Source: Calonectria ilicicola (Eukaryota > Ascomycota > Sordariomycetes > Hypocreales > Nectriaceae). Taken from it: a DNA stretch of 64,000 nucleotides. The notes under the pieces are model-generated. The model was not told the origin of the DNA, made no database searches, and was given only the letters and a program-made list of their open reading frames with translations. Positions 25,812-35,840 of the stretch are shown in pieces (positions within the stretch are counted from its first letter, which is position 1; each line of letters starts with the position of its first letter). The stretch is from assembly GCA_020809705.1 (NCBI GenBank), contig CP085829.1, positions 5,952,001 to 6,016,000 of the forward strand, given 5' to 3'. The position numbers were made by a program, and so were the translations under genes.

Positions 25812-27134
25812 ATGGAGTATATGGAGGACATGGCAGGTTCAAATTCGAGCGACCTTTTGTCTAAACTACCGTTGGAGCTCAAAGTTCTCATCTGTGAGTA
25901 TCTTTGTGACCACTGCATATTGGGCTGGGATGCACCGCTCGAAGTCAGACGCGCGCCGCACATTTCGTCAAGTCCACTTCTGAGCCTGTGCCGAGTTTCA
26001 AGATCCATGAGGGAGGTAGCCCAGCCCGTTCTATTTCACTTTTTCTGTGAAGCGACTTCCTTGGATGACCATGTCATGCCCAAGTTTTTAGCCTTCGAGA
26101 AGGCCACTCGGGGGAGAGGCCTTGCACAGTGCGTCAAGAGCCTGTCGCTCTGTCATGCCAATGCCGATTCTTGGAATGAACGGGAAAGCCAATCAGATAG
26201 CACGGATCCCCGTCGTTTTCAATACAATTCCCGTGCTGCTTTGCTTTTGAGACGCACCACTCGGGTCGAGCAACTGGAAATCAGACACGGCAGCGTGTGG
26301 GCATGCTCAAGCCGCTGGGTTCCATCATTCGCAAACCTTCAGTACCTGAAAGAATTGGCCTTGCACGGTGGATTCGACGGACACTTTGACCGCAAGAAGG
26401 TTTCAGCGTTCCTGGAAAACACGCCGGGCCTAGTGAAACTAACTCTGAGCGAATATGACCAGTTTGATGACTCCTTTTATGAGAAGGTGCAAAACATCAG
26501 ACACCTCACTTTAATTGATCGCCTTCCTGAGTATCCGAAAATATCAACTGTTCAACGGATGATCGAGGCTATGCCACAACTGGAAAGTATCAAGCTGTGC
26601 ACGCCTGGGTATTCCGTCCAGTTTCGGTGCCCTGATTTTTTGGCGGCTCTACTCGTTCGAAAGGATACTCTTAAAGAGCTCACGCTGCACAAGCTTTATG
26701 CCAACAACGATACACACTTACTAGAGCAATTTCCCGAGATTCATGACTTGGACTTGCTTGTCAATGCGCCGATGGTCATCAATGGCAAATGCGTCCTGCC
26801 TTCTCGATCACTGAAAAGATTGATTCTTTATAAAAAAGTGTTTCGATTCAGGCCAGACAACTTTCTAGTCGAGCTCATCTCGGATTTAAGAGAATCGCTG
26901 CATCGGTATCCAAAGTTGGAAGTCATCCATGTCATTGTGATCAATGATGAGAACGACCCCCGGATGGCAGGGCACATTGAACAACTTTGCGAACGAATAA
27001 AGCAGATATGGGGACACGAAAAGCTCAATGTCCGGCTGACTGTCCAGAAAAATAATTGCGATTGGTCCTGTTCTGTTCCACGAGCATGGGGTCTGACTCC
27101 CAAGCAAAGGGAAGACCAAAATATACTAGAATGA
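25812..27134 (+). CDS. F-box/LRR-like protein, tandem copy 1
   Basis: Single exon, 440 aa. An F-box-like N-terminus (DLLSKLPLELKVLICEYLC) is followed by irregular leucine-rich repeats (KELALHGGF, LVKLTLSEYDQFDD, LKELTLHKLY, IHDLDLLVNA, LKRLILYKK). F-box proteins act as substrate receptors of SCF ubiquitin ligases; the substrate here is unknown. It shares length, start and several blocks with the next gene: the F-box, SPLLSLC versus LPLRNLC, VAQPVLFHF, a FDDxFxxxVxNIR block and LLARK/LLVRKxTLK. The pair is therefore a tandem duplication. ATG at 25812 sits just before the F-box. No sign of breakage. Confidence 0.72.
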   Translation: MEYMEDMAGSNSSDLLSKLPLELKVLICEYLCDHCILGWDAPLEVRRAPHISSSPLLSLCRVSRSMREVAQPVLFHFFCEATSLDDHVMPKFLAFEKATRGRGLAQCVKSLSLCHANADSWNERESQSDSTDPRRFQYNSRAALLLRRTTRVEQLEIRHGSVWACSSRWVPSFANLQYLKELALHGGFDGHFDRKKVSAFLENTPGLVKLTLSEYDQFDDSFYEKVQNIRHLTLIDRLPEYPKISTVQRMIEAMPQLESIKLCTPGYSVQFRCPDFLAALLVRKDTLKELTLHKLYANNDTHLLEQFPEIHDLDLLVNAPMVINGKCVLPSRSLKRLILYKKVFRFRPDNFLVELISDLRESLHRYPKLEVIHVIVINDENDPRMAGHIEQLCERIKQIWGHEKLNVRLTVQKNNCDWSCSVPRAWGLTPKQREDQNILE

Positions 27135-27457
27135 TGGGAGGTCAGGTAAAATAATTGAATATAACATACCTATAACTTTAATACCTTTTCTTTGTGAGGC
27201 CTATCCGAGAATGTGGCTGTAGTTTGACCTTGTCGTCAACCCTTGGTGAGAGTTCGACCACTTTTAGCCTCAAGGTTTGCGAGTATCGGAGAGAGAGACA
27301 TACCCTTTTGCTCCCTCTTAACGCATTTATACACACCCTCTTCCAAATATTCTCTTCATATTTTCCAGCCCTTTTCTCACTCATTCCATTTTCGCTTTGT
27401 ATCATTCTCGCCAACACAGCGTGACCACATAGTTCATCAATCCCCCAACACGAACAA
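27135..27457. other. Spacer between tandem F-box paralogues
   Basis: 323 bp. T/C-rich close to the downstream ATG, like a fungal leader. No exon supported. Confidence 0.45.
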
Positions 27458-28792
27458 ATGGCCACTGACACCATGGCTGCACCCTCTCCACGGGACCTTT
27501 TTTCTCAGATGCCCCTCGAAATCAAGTCACTAATTTGCGAGTATCTTTGTGCTCATTGCATCGAGGGCTGGGAGGCTCCGATCGGGACCGCGTACGCACC
27601 GTATATCTCATCGCTGCCTCTTCGCAACCTGTGCCTCGCGTCAAAATCATCGAGAGTAGTCGCACAACCCGTTCTTTTCCATTTTTACTGTGAGAATAAG
27701 GAACCATTCATCTGCAATCCTCAGCCCATGCCCACAAAAGGACATCTGAGGCGTTTCAAACGCTACGTCAATCACCCTCTAGCGCGAAGCACCAAGAGCC
27801 TATCGCTCTACTATACCAATTGCCTCCTCGGGTACAGTGAAGAAATCGAATATGATTTTCATCCGCGCTACCATAACCCAGATTGGATTGAAGATGAAAC
27901 TTATCATCGGCGATATAACACAATAACTAGAGCGCTCCTTAATCGCGCCACACAGGTGGAACAGCTAGAATTGACTATTGGACCTCAAGAACCTATAGTA
28001 GACTGGATTCCATCCTCTCAAGAATTCCCGCGTCTTGCAGAGTTGAGTATTATGTCAAAACAGGACAGGAAAAAGCTAGACACCAAACATATCTCCGCAT
28101 TTATTGCTAACAAGCCCCGGCTTGTAAAACTGACTCTTCATAACTATGAGACCTTTGACGATTGTTTCTTCAAAGTCGTTCACAACATCAGAGAATTCAA
28201 CTTATACTGTTCTTACGACGCGAAGCCCAATATTCCAGCCATAATGGAAGCAATGTCAATGTTGGAAAGTTTCAAGATTTGCTATGGTTACTCAGAACCT
28301 TCAATAATTAAATCTTTGCTGGCTCGAAAGCATACGCTCAAAGCTCTCACAGTACATCGACGTATTTCCAACGAGGATATACATTTCCTGGAACAATTTT
28401 CAAACCTTGACGATTTGGACATCTATATCCATACTGAAGGTGACTTTGACTTCGAACCCTTCGTGCTCCCTCCATCCTTGAAGCGATTAATACTTCGTCA
28501 AGATTCCTACCGTCAATCGCCATCCGCATTGGCCCAGGCACTCGATGATATAAGCCAATCACTGTCTCGTTATCAAGAATTGGAAAGTGTTCGTGTAATT
28601 TTGGCCAAAACCTACGAAGAAGATGCGAGAGAAAGGTTTGATGAGGAGCTTGGAAGATATGCCGCAGTGGAACGGTTCTCTCGTGCAGGTGTTCAGCTAC
28701 TCGTTCATGAGCCAAGATCAGTTCTCTGTTGCTGGTTGAAGCGATCGTGGGGCACAAATATGTATCAGCAAGAACTCCAGGAGGCATGTTAA
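27458..28792 (+). CDS. F-box/LRR-like protein, tandem copy 2
   Basis: Single exon, 444 aa, paralogue of the gene just upstream. The F-box is DLFSQMPLEIKSLICEYLC. Shared blocks include HCIEGWEAP, AQPVLFHFYCEN, RTKSLSLYYTN-like and FIANKPRLVKLTLHNYETFDD, then irregular LRRs (HTLKALTVHRRI, LDDLDIYIH, SLKRLILRQD). The start ATG at 27458 follows a C/A-rich leader (AACAAATGGCC), a good fungal initiation context. Likely a receptor-type subunit of an SCF ligase by family knowledge; target unknown. The copies have diverged strongly, so the duplication is not recent. No frame damage is seen. Confidence 0.72.
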   Translation: MATDTMAAPSPRDLFSQMPLEIKSLICEYLCAHCIEGWEAPIGTAYAPYISSLPLRNLCLASKSSRVVAQPVLFHFYCENKEPFICNPQPMPTKGHLRRFKRYVNHPLARSTKSLSLYYTNCLLGYSEEIEYDFHPRYHNPDWIEDETYHRRYNTITRALLNRATQVEQLELTIGPQEPIVDWIPSSQEFPRLAELSIMSKQDRKKLDTKHISAFIANKPRLVKLTLHNYETFDDCFFKVVHNIREFNLYCSYDAKPNIPAIMEAMSMLESFKICYGYSEPSIIKSLLARKHTLKALTVHRRISNEDIHFLEQFSNLDDLDIYIHTEGDFDFEPFVLPPSLKRLILRQDSYRQSPSALAQALDDISQSLSRYQELESVRVILAKTYEEDARERFDEELGRYAAVERFSRAGVQLLVHEPRSVLCCWLKRSWGTNMYQQELQEAC

Positions 28793-29922
28793 ATATAGGA
28801 AGCACGCTGAAAGGTGTTGAGTTCGTTCAACAAAGTCGAAACTCATTAGAGGTTGCCTAGGAGATGTGTCGTAGACTTGACTCCTTTGTTCACAATTCAA
28901 TTTAAAAGTTTGACGAATATTCAGACTTCTTCAAAAATCCCCATGTCAAGGAAAGGAAAAATACTATGTGTCGCCTTGCACTCTTGATTCAGTCGTATTC
29001 ACTATGGCATTTTGTTGTCTGCCTTATTTCCTTACTTAATAATCTCTTGCATATTATTTATATTTCTAGTTGGGCGAGGCAAAACTGAACCCAAGGAATG
29101 AAGCCAATAATGCGAACCATTAGTCACTCTCTTTACCTTGGATGGATAGACTAGAAAGGGCAAGATTCTGAAGGAAGAGACTTTGGTTGATCGGGTATTT
29201 ATCCCGATTTTGCCAACATAATGATATGACCATGCCGTAATATTGTAATGCATGTAATGCATAGGGTACCGTTCGCTTACAGCTACGCCAACCAATCATC
29301 TTAACCTGTAGACGGGTAAGTAAGATCGAAGAATATCAGACCCAACAAAGCGGACGTGGCAGGATTGTTGAGGGGTTTGGTCAATGACTAAACTAGCGAG
29401 AACCGCTATCGCCCAATACCATTATGCCAGCGGGTGAAACACTGTTCTAGAGAAGGTAACGCGTGCCCATGTCCTCCGCCAGCCACGTTCACTGAAATGT
29501 GGAGCGAGCTTGCATCTGCCGGAAGCGCTATGATCGCTTGACAGAACCAAGGTTTCGGCGACATACCGCTGTTTTCAAGCATGAAATGATTAAAACTGTA
29601 CACTATTCAACTGTGCCTGTATGTCGGCTTTCAACCCCCCCCCCATATGGTGAATTTAATACCAACTGCATGCAAAGCCACTTGTGTCTGGACATGCTAT
29701 CTAGCAGCTGTGAAACAAGAAGATGTGATGGATGGCTGGAGGCTCGCGTGACTAGCCATTGTAGATTGGCGCTACCAGCCGTCCCACATCGACGCTAGCA
29801 CCCGCCGTCTTACTTGGACGACGCTCTCAGCCATCCCCAGCCACTCGACACCACTTGTGTCTTGGTCCTGGAACGCCTTGCAGCCAGCCATTTGATAGCC
29901 TCAGGCACCACGAATACCCTCA
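28793..29922. other. Intergenic, no gene seen
   Basis: About 1.1 kb. A C10-like run lies at 29634-29643. Short ORFs on both strands show no domain. Confidence 0.45.
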
Positions 29923-29929
29923 TATATAA
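29923..29929 (+). promoter_or_regulatory. Candidate TATA box of the ML-domain gene
   Basis: TATATAA 96-102 nt upstream of the ATG at 30025, the usual distance for a fungal core promoter. Confidence 0.45.
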
Positions 29930-30024
29930 CAATCCTCCTCCCGCTTGCTCCACACCAAGAGAGCTAACCTTTACCCGCCCAAAAGGTACATTTTTCATCT
30001 TTTGACTAACGCAGCCGTTTCACC

Positions 30025-30647
30025 ATGAGAATTTCATCCATCCTCGCCATCCTAGCCACGGTAGTTCCGGCTCTCTCGGACGATCTCAGGGTTCCTGGAG
30101 ACAGCCCAATAGAGTACTGCGACGCAAATCGCGATGCCGATGCCTTCGTGATTGAGAAAGTGGACATTTCCCCCAACCCTCCTAAACCGTATGTCACCGT
30201 GAGCTTTTGCACACATACCAGGTTGGGTAGTTAACCTAGAGCAGTGGCACCTCGTTGAACATTGTCGTGTCAGGAGACGTGAAGAAGCGCATCGAAAATG
30301 GGGCTTATGTCAAAGTCACCGTGAAATTAGGACTCATCAGACTCATCAGTACCACCTACGATCTCTGCGAGCAACTTTCCTCCAATACGGATCTGTCGTG
30401 CCCCCTTGAAGAAGGGAAAATTTCTCTTCAAAAAACAGTTGATCTGCCGGCTGAAATTCCTCCTGTACAGAAATTTACTCCCCCCCTTCCAATTTCTTTT
30501 TCTTCCAAAATTAGATATATGATCTAATACGTCGCCTAGGCAAAATTCAACGTTCTTGCTGATGCTTATACCAATGACGATGAGAAAATCACTTGTCTAA
30601 CGGCATCGGTCGACTTCATGAAGAGATCATTTAGTGAAGATCTCTAA
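30025..30647 (+). CDS. npc2: NPC2-like ML-domain lipid-binding protein
   Basis: Secreted or vacuolar sterol/phospholipid-binding protein (ML superfamily; the fungal phosphatidylglycerol/phosphatidylinositol transfer protein type), 163 aa. Three exons: 30025-30188, 30245-30464 and 30540-30647; introns of 56 and 75 nt (GTATGT..GCAG and GTACAG..CTAG). MRISSILAILATVVPALS is the signal peptide. Family blocks are in order: VPGDSPIEYCDAN, VDISPNPPKPG across intron 1, VKLGLIRLISTTYDLCEQL, CPLEEGKISLQKTVDLP, and the last exon with ADAYTNDDEKITCLTASVDF. The Cys pattern (YC, LC, SC, TC) fits the two conserved disulphides. A short basic/acidic tail after the usual end is unusual. Only a spliced reading shows the gene. 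Confidence 0.9.
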
Positions 30648-31275
30648 TTCCGATGGTACGGAGGGGAGATGTTCATATCTTAACGACAGCACTGGTAAGG
30701 CTGAAATACGTGCTTTTTTGAGAGAACGGATCTGGCCAACTCTCGTTGGACATGGATTATGAATAGGAGTGTCTGCGAATAGACCTTTCTGGAGAAGTTC
30801 CTTCATGAGGGTAAGAACAATAGCATTTTGTCAACGTGGAGCTAGGATTAGAGCACTCAAGTTTAGCCGATGCTCGATAGTTTGTTTCGCTATGCGTATC
30901 TGATATCCCAGTGATGTGTGCCATCATTGTTCTAAAAATGCCAATTTACACTACTGCCCAGACAAATGACAGTCTGGTATCCCTGCCAGTTTTCCACTTT
31001 GAAGCCATTCCATAATTAACCAAGCGATGAATAATAAGGCTTGGGACCATATAAAGATATGCTGTACACCTGGTTTCAATCGCAGAATCGGAGCTCATGC
31101 TGAGATCCTGAATTTACAAGGCCAGTAGTGCTACAATAATCGGGGACATGCAATCCGGATTTACAGCTCAGTCAGTGTGAGGCCCTTTCGAGGCTATGAT
31201 TTATGTCTTGAGACGAATAATTCTGAATACGCCCGTTGCGTGTGAATTCCTCATCTGAGCACACAACGCCACGCC
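30648..31275. other. Intergenic, no gene seen
   Basis: About 630 bp between the ML-domain gene and the relic. It may hold decayed upstream parts of the relic; no readable domain. Confidence 0.35.
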
Positions 31276-32658
31276 TAGCTTTGGTTTTCAGTTGCGCTAA
31301 TTGACAGAACCTTGGTCAATGCGGCGGCAGACGGCAGACCTGTAAAATCAAGCTGTTCGCCCTCACCATACCACAATCCGAAATCGCTCACTAACATCCA
31401 ACGAGATGCTTTATTGGGTCGACCGCCTTACAAGGAGGAGGGCCTTGCATTCCTTCGCACTTTGAGGTGATGGGATGGTGGAGAGAGCAAACGCGTCTCT
31501 GGTTTCCAAGGCGGCGCCTCGACATTTGGTCCTGTAGCATTTAAGCATAAATCCCCTGAGCTATGTAAATACACCATTTGCGACTGGAGAATTCCTCAAA
31601 ATTTTTGGAGTGGCGATGACGGCAGCACTGCTGTTGAGACCCTCTACCAAGGGCAAATACGCCTAGAACAAGAGCAAGATCCACTTGAACAAGCAAGAGA
31701 GGCCATTAGGAATGACAACGATAAACGCGCCCGATTTCATGCAAGGCGGGCTCTTGCCGAATACGAAACCGATGCCGTATGGGCTCGCCTTTAACCTTAA
31801 ACACCATCATGGATTAGGGCCATCACTTCAGACAAAGAAGATTACGGATTTCTCATTTACGAGTCTCGAGAGGCCTACCGAAAGCCAACAGAGGCTAAGG
31901 CAAGGTGGATGAATGTTTTTAATGATAAAGAAGGGACATATAATTTTGGGGGTTACCATGACGCAAAAGACTCAGTGTATGCTGGTCACTGTCTTACAAA
32001 ACACATGTTTCCTGGCTGGGTTGAAAAGTGCCCGCTTCATCAACCCTCTGAATTGAATCCAATTGCTCTACGCAAGTCAGATACCCATCACTAGTCCTTT
32101 CGTTCGCATGTCGCTGACCCCTAACAAAGACACTTCCGCAAGCTTACCGAGAATCTTCGCAAGAAACACTTTATTAAAGATAGGTTTCTAATTCTCACCA
32201 GAGATTGCACCTTCCCCGAACTGGAGAGTCATGAGCTGGCGGCCGAGGGTTCCGGTAGCTTTATGCAGTACTCGTCGAATCCCAATGCGCCGCGAAAACT
32301 ACAGCCCAGCAATGTACCAACATTTTATCTCTGGGCATATGATTTGAATTGGGAACCACCATCTGTCGCAAAGACCAAGGAAGACACCCAGGAAGAAGGC
32401 CAGGATGTTTCCAAAGAATCCGGGTGTAATTGCCTGGGACACTTTGCTGGTGATGCTAATACTGTCGACGCTGATGAGGATAGGTACGAAGGAAGACTCA
32501 AAGTTGACATCAGAAGAATTTTCTCGTGGTTTTACTACGCAAGGCTTGAAGGCTACGATTTGAAGTAGATGTGGCGCAAGGCACAGGCTCTGCCTGACAA
32601 AACGTGGACTTGTTTTTCAGATTTTTATATTCCAACAGAGCTCGAGGCTTTAATCTGA
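31276..32658 (+). pseudogene. Relic of an unrecognised fungal gene, one frame with stops
   Basis: One reading frame runs through the whole stretch and is broken only by stops: TGA 31468, TAA 31792, TAA 31798 and TAG 32566. A 54-nt intron (32076-32129, GTCAGA..AAAG) joins CGC-AA to A-CAC in the same frame. The frame reads like protein on both sides of each stop, for example QRDALLGRPPYKEEGLAFL before the TGA, KYTICDWRIPQNFWSGDD between, DKEDYGFLIYESREAYRKP after the TAAs, and YEGRLKVDIRRIFSWFYYAR before the TAG, then MWRKAQALPDKTWTCFSDF after it. The start is not clear; a TAG at 31276-31278 bounds the region. I do not recognise the family. It is probably dead, unless the stops are assembly errors. 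Confidence 0.6.
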
Positions 32659-33435
32659 TGGGTAAGTTGTGGATATGTTGGGGGAAAGCACACTTGTGGC
32701 TATATCAGACCACGGGTCTTACGTGGCTATGGGGCGGTCCCATGGACCCAGAGATGATAAGATAGCGCAGTCACCGCTTGTTGAATTTTTTGATTGTAAA
32801 GAATGCGAGACGGATGTGGGAAATACTCCATTTAATAAAGGCCAAACTTTAAGACTGATATGAAAGGTGGCGTCGCGTTCGTCTGGGGCCAATTTGAGGG
32901 AGAAACCTGGGTTGGATATTTCCTCAAGTGTTGCACACCCATAGGTGCTGAACGTGGTGTGAGCCGTCTGCCCTGCTCATCGCATAACACACAGTAGGTT
33001 GGCCTGGGTGAACACATTTGCGACCACTTTTGCACTGTGTTTGAAAAAGTTTTACCGAGTCACTCGGTATCAGATTTTAACCTGGTATTTTTTTTTTTCA
33101 TTCAAGCTATGCTATGAAAGATTAAACTATAGATGTGCCCTCATCGGCCTCTTCCTTTCCTTCAAGGAAGAAAATAACCAGATGAATTTTACATAAGTGC
33201 ATGGATGTGAATTTTGGGGATGCCTCGCGATCGTGATTGGGTGAAACTTTTCAAACGCACTGTATGGCCCGTAGCCAGCCACCCAATTAAACATGTTCTA
33301 AAATGGCGAGGGCAAAATGTCTCCGCGTCTGAACGATTTCTCAACATCTCTTCATATCTATTCGCGGCGACCAAATATCATCGCATCATAATACTTCCAA
33401 AACTATCCTGTCCTGATTTTCCCTTTTGGTTTACA
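32659..33435. other. Intergenic or relic flank
   Basis: Short open frames follow the relic (for example 32669-32863), with no recognisable domain. A T-rich run lies near 33088-33102. May include more of the relic; nothing firm. Confidence 0.35.
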
Positions 33436-34804
33436 ATGGATGCATTGGTCCAAGCCAACGATAGGCGATGCTTCTTTCTGCATTTACCCGATGAGATTCT
33501 AACCTCTATTTTCGAAATAGTGCATGACCAGCGCCTGCGCCCAGGAAAGTCGACTCTGTCCATTGTTCGCACATGCAAACGTTTCTATCGCAATGTAGTG
33601 CCCGTTATTTACCGAAGGATCCGGCTCAATGAGGACCTGGACCAAAATATACTGTTTTATAGAACGCTTCAAATGGATCCATCACTCGGTCATCGCCTCC
33701 AACGCTTCGAAATTCACGCATCAGATTGCACTCTCGAGAATTATGAAATTTTTACGCACATCGCTTCATATCTCATCAATGTTGTGGAGTTTCAAATTGT
33801 AAATAGAGCCGACCCTGACGACACCAGCCCCGTGGTCGGCAACGCAATGGAAAATTTGAATCTCTTGTTTCATGGTTTGCCACACATGAGAAATCTTCGA
33901 CGCCTGGACCTGTCTGGTGATACCAATGCCCAAATACATCTTTGGACCCTCATGTCAACGCTAACCCTCTCTCGCTCGTTGACGAAACTGGGAATCACGC
34001 ATATTTCTGAACCAGACCCGGACGTTCCAGCATGGGATAGTCACGTACGTCTTCAAGTCTATTACGAGCATTTTCTTTTTAATCATTCCAGATAAATTAA
34101 CATAACTTTAGGATTTCGGCAATTCCAATGTATCCAAGCTTAGTATAGGTTTTTGGCGTGAATCAGCTGAGGCAATGGCTAAATTTTTAGGCTTGCCTCG
34201 GCAATTAACAAAATTCTGATTATACGGCCATGAAGTTTGTGAATATCACTTGGATCTACCTATGATCCGTCAAATGCTTTTAAAGCACAAGGGCACGCTT
34301 GTGAAACTTGACATCGGCCCTCTTCCTTTAGGGGATCCAGGGCTTCTATTCAACCTGACCAATTTCACTGCCTTGCAAGAGCTATGTCTCGATAGACGCC
34401 ATTTGGATGAGGAACTACGGCATCACGATGATGATGCGAAACAGCTTGTCGCTCCCAATCTCAAACTATTTAGGTTGCATTTCGGAGGTTATGGAGTAAA
34501 TTGGACAAGCCTCGGAGAGAAAGAAGAGCGTTGGCTGCGGAGCTTTGCCCATGAGGCTGCCAGCAGACTATCTCCCGATTGCAAAATCGAGATTACTTAC
34601 AACCCAGGCAAGCCCTTGAAGAAAAGCGAGGGTTATCCATGGGATAGGATTGCCAAGTTAAACAAGGAATTCAATGAGCGAGGGGTGACCATCGACTGTT
34701 GGACTAGGATGACTAAAGCAGAATGGGAGGAGTGGTCTGGATCTTTCGAGGGGGATGTTGATCCAAACTGGGAGGAGGAGGTTGATTATAGTCGTTATTG
34801 GTAG
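33436..34804 (+). pseudogene. F-box/LRR-like gene with one in-frame TGA
   Basis: F-box protein of about 430 codons: exon 1 33436-34044, intron 34045-34111 (GTACGT..TTTAG, phase 0), exon 2 34112-34804. The N-terminus has the F-box (FFLHLPDEILTSIFEIVHD); the rest has leucine-rich segments (NLRRLDLSGD, TLVKLDIGPLPLGDPG, LQELCLDRR) and ends DYSRYW. In exon 2 a single TGA at 34217-34219 interrupts QLTKF / LYGHEVCEYHLDLP; the frame reads well on both sides. A 78-nt intron (34163 to about 34240, GTGAAT..GAAG) could remove the stop but would also delete family-like residues, so a nonsense change is more likely. Without read-through the product loses its C-terminal half. Confidence 0.65.
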
Positions 34805-35840
34805 GATTCCGCTGCGAACCTGTAATTGTCTTCTGCGTGGGTGGACTAATTGACGAATGCTAATTGAACAGATTTGTGCTACTGTGTGAAGTAAAACAGA
34901 CGCTGATCTGTAAGATCCTGTGCTGGGGCAACTTGTGAGTTGTTTACATATGCGATTACCCATTTGGTTGTAGCCCACATTCCATTAACTGCGGATGAGG
35001 CGTTGACGGAGCGAGTTTTTCTATAACCTTATCTAGAATTTCCCGAATTAAGGTTTTATGATGAATCCTGATTAAAATGATACTATGATTTGTCTAGATA
35101 CCACTGTAGTAGAACTTTCACGTAATTTTAGTGTCATTTCTGCTGGGTAGTAGAATTCGGCCTCAATGACAAGATATGCGGAAGCAACGAACATTCCGCA
35201 AAGCCTTGATTAGCATGGAACATTTAGAAGCCACAAAAACCTTAATAACTCCACATATATCGCTTAAATAAAGTTGCATTTCCCATATTTGGGGTTGTGG
35301 TGCTCCCTCCTAGTTGAGCCATTGTTTGGTTTTCAACTAAACAAAAATAAGCTTCATCACAAATATTATTGCACAGAAAATTCATTTGGGCGGGCCGCCG
35401 ATTTTATGTTGATTTTGAGGCAGTTCGTATTTTAACTAGAATCCACAACCACGCCCTTTATTGTCCACTGCCAGGTCAGTCGCAGTTTCAGGCTCACTAC
35501 GGAATATTCAACAACTAGATCCTGAAATAAAAAAGTTCCGCATACGGGCAGCTAACCCTGAGCTAACTTTCGCTCCCATGGGCTTTGTAGGAATGATATA
35601 ATCCAACGCTTTCGGAAAGAAATAGGCTTTCGTTGACTAGCATCGGGCCGAAGCGAAAAGTAATTTTGGAGGATGTGAGCTAAGTCAACCTAACATAGCT
35701 TCCATGAAACTAAGGCAATATCATAAAACGATTTAAAAGTCATCCAGTTCTCGTTTCCCAGCACACAAGTACACATCTTTGCACTATCACAAACCTCACA
35801 ACCAAAACCTAAGTTTAAAACAACAATCCAATTTGGAACC
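34805..35840. other. Intergenic, AT-rich, no gene seen
   Basis: About 1 kb between the F-box gene and the sulfatase gene. No exon with domain support on either strand. Confidence 0.45.

Noticed and set aside
31786..31812. Frameshift in the 31-32 kb relic
   Set aside because: Checking codon positions shows the frame before and after is the same; only TAA codons interrupt it.
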